64,000 nucleotides of DNA from JAWKOK01 sp963765875. Its GTDB lineage: Bacteria; Chloroflexota; Anaerolineae; Caldilineales; Caldilineaceae. The DNA lies in assembly GCA_963765875.1 (NCBI GenBank), contig CAVXYK010000029.1, positions 124,001 through 188,000 on the forward strand, given 5' to 3'. Below the pieces are notes generated by a model that saw only the letters and a list, made by a program, of their open reading frames with translations, searched no databases and was not told where the DNA came from. Numbering within the stretch: position 1 is the first letter of the stretch; each line of letters starts with the position of its first letter. Position numbers and translations under genes: made by a program. Shown here one piece after another: positions 63,404-64,000 of this stretch.

Positions 63404-64000
63404 TTAATCGGCAGATCCGCCCGGCAGATCCGGTAAGTTCGGTCGTTTTCCCGTCGACTCGGCGTGACGTTCGACCAGATCCTTCAGTTGGGCAATTGCA
63501 TCTTCGGTTGCCTCATCCAACACCGTTGGAGCCGACTCTTCGTCAAATGACCAGGCCAGCCGCGTCCAATAGCTATTGTAGATGATCCCCAGCCAGGTCA
63601 CGTACTGGAGGTTTTCCTCCACGGCCTGGGTCGGCCGTGTCAAGAAGTAGGTCAGAAAAGCCCCAATGCTCAGTCCGCCAAAAAGCACGGCCGGAACGGC
63701 CGAATCCCTGAAAAGCGCCAGCGACACAGACGTGACGAAAAAGCCGATCCCAACGCCGAACAAAATCCAATTCATGATCACCGTGGAATTATGGGAGCGC
63801 ATGAAGGCGTCCAGAATTCGCTGAAAGATCTGATCGTTGTTCTCATAGCCGGCTTTGATGTGGTCGACCCACGCCTCGTAGAGTTCCCTGTGCTCCCTGC
63901 TGTAGTTCTCAGGCACAGAGGGCAAAGGCGTCTGGGCCACCAAGGGCGGTTCCACGCCCACGGGCGTAGGAGCCGGCTGTTCCGTAGATCCCAGGGTCGC
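63404..64000 (-). CDS. Membrane protein with two transmembrane helices, N-terminus beyond the window
   Basis: The frame is open to the window edge (at least 198 aa). A Pro-rich stretch (TPVGVEPPLVAQTPLPSVPE) is followed by the helical part NYSREHRELYEAWVDHIKAG. Two hydrophobic segments come next (VIMNWILFGVGIGFFVTSVS and AVLFGGLSIGAFLTYFLTRP), then WLGIIYNSYWTRLAWSFD and a charged tail. No family is recognised. It could be a small inner-membrane protein of unknown role. Confidence 0.6.
   Translation of the reverse strand, partial: ATLGSTEQPAPTPVGVEPPLVAQTPLPSVPENYSREHRELYEAWVDHIKAGYENNDQIFQRILDAFMRSHNSTVIMNWILFGVGIGFFVTSVSLALFRDSAVPAVLFGGLSIGAFLTYFLTRPTQAVEENLQYVTWLGIIYNSYWTRLAWSFDEESAPTVLDEATEDAIAQLKDLVERHAESTGKRPNLPDLPGGSAD

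Noticed and set aside
1..64000. tRNA or rRNA genes, prophage
   Set aside because: No cloverleaf with a TTC-loop, no rRNA segment and no phage structural or integrase gene was noticed on reading; a tRNAscan-type search was not possible.

Overview
The window looks like chromosomal DNA of an uncultured or little-studied member of the Chloroflexota (Anaerolineae/Caldilinea-like). This is inferred from the moderately high G+C, the gene content (M20 peptidase, nitrilase, purM-purN, DUF5996, many GT-C membrane glycosyltransferases) and the many small palindromic repeats. No taxonomic marker (rRNA, ribosomal protein) is present, so this is only a suggestion. No tRNA or rRNA gene was seen.

Layout. 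0-6 kb: housekeeping genes (M20 peptidase, nitrilase, purN, purM, a frameshifted multipass membrane protein). 6.3-7.0 kb: a Phd/PIN toxin-antitoxin pair with a clear promoter and a 20-bp palindromic operator. 7.0-19.3 kb: a complete type I-C CRISPR-Cas locus. It has a 21-repeat array, a leader, and on the minus strand cas2, cas1, cas4, cas7, cas8c, cas5c and cas3, headed by a small winged-helix regulator. Two things stand out. Cas3 is one 1076-aa polypeptide with an N-terminal HTH-WYL transcription-regulator module. An IS1182-family element sits inside cas7 with a 4-bp CTAG duplication, so the effector is probably inactive in this genome. 19.9-20.7 kb: a second toxin-antitoxin pair (DUF433/DUF5615). 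20.7-26 kb: a sugar or sugar-acid catabolic cluster (LarA-like, HUMPS-family aldolase/decarboxylase, Zn alcohol dehydrogenase, xylose-isomerase-like TIM barrel). Its gaps hold three elements with the same terminal inverted repeat. One of them carries a four-helix-bundle (S23/IVP) gene and 39 perfect copies of a 7-bp repeat. 26-31.5 kb: a lipoprotein, a YkgJ-like protein and a DnaE-type polymerase gene split between its PHP and polymerase domains by a tandemly amplified GTAG/CTAC palindromic element. 31.7-57 kb: a cell-surface polysaccharide or glycolipid cluster. It has six GT-C membrane proteins sharing a C-terminal beta-sandwich module, two SUMF1-fold proteins, an SDR, a methyltransferase, a GT2 transferase and a DegT aminotransferase. 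57-64 kb: DUF5996, a sigma/anti-sigma pair, a TlpA thioredoxin, an SMP-30 lactonase, a 6-phosphogluconolactonase-like propeller and a partial membrane protein.

Sequence quality. Many genes carry single-base frameshifts. They cluster at 8.6-14.9 kb and 52-57.8 kb, while very long genes elsewhere (1009, 1076 and 1288 aa) are intact. Several shifts lie in homopolymers, so consensus errors are a serious alternative to real decay. The IS insertion, the repeat insertions and the WYL-Cas3 fusion do not depend on single-base calls.

Dispersed repeats are the other theme. At least six families of small inverted-repeat elements fill most intergenic gaps, and one has entered a coding region.
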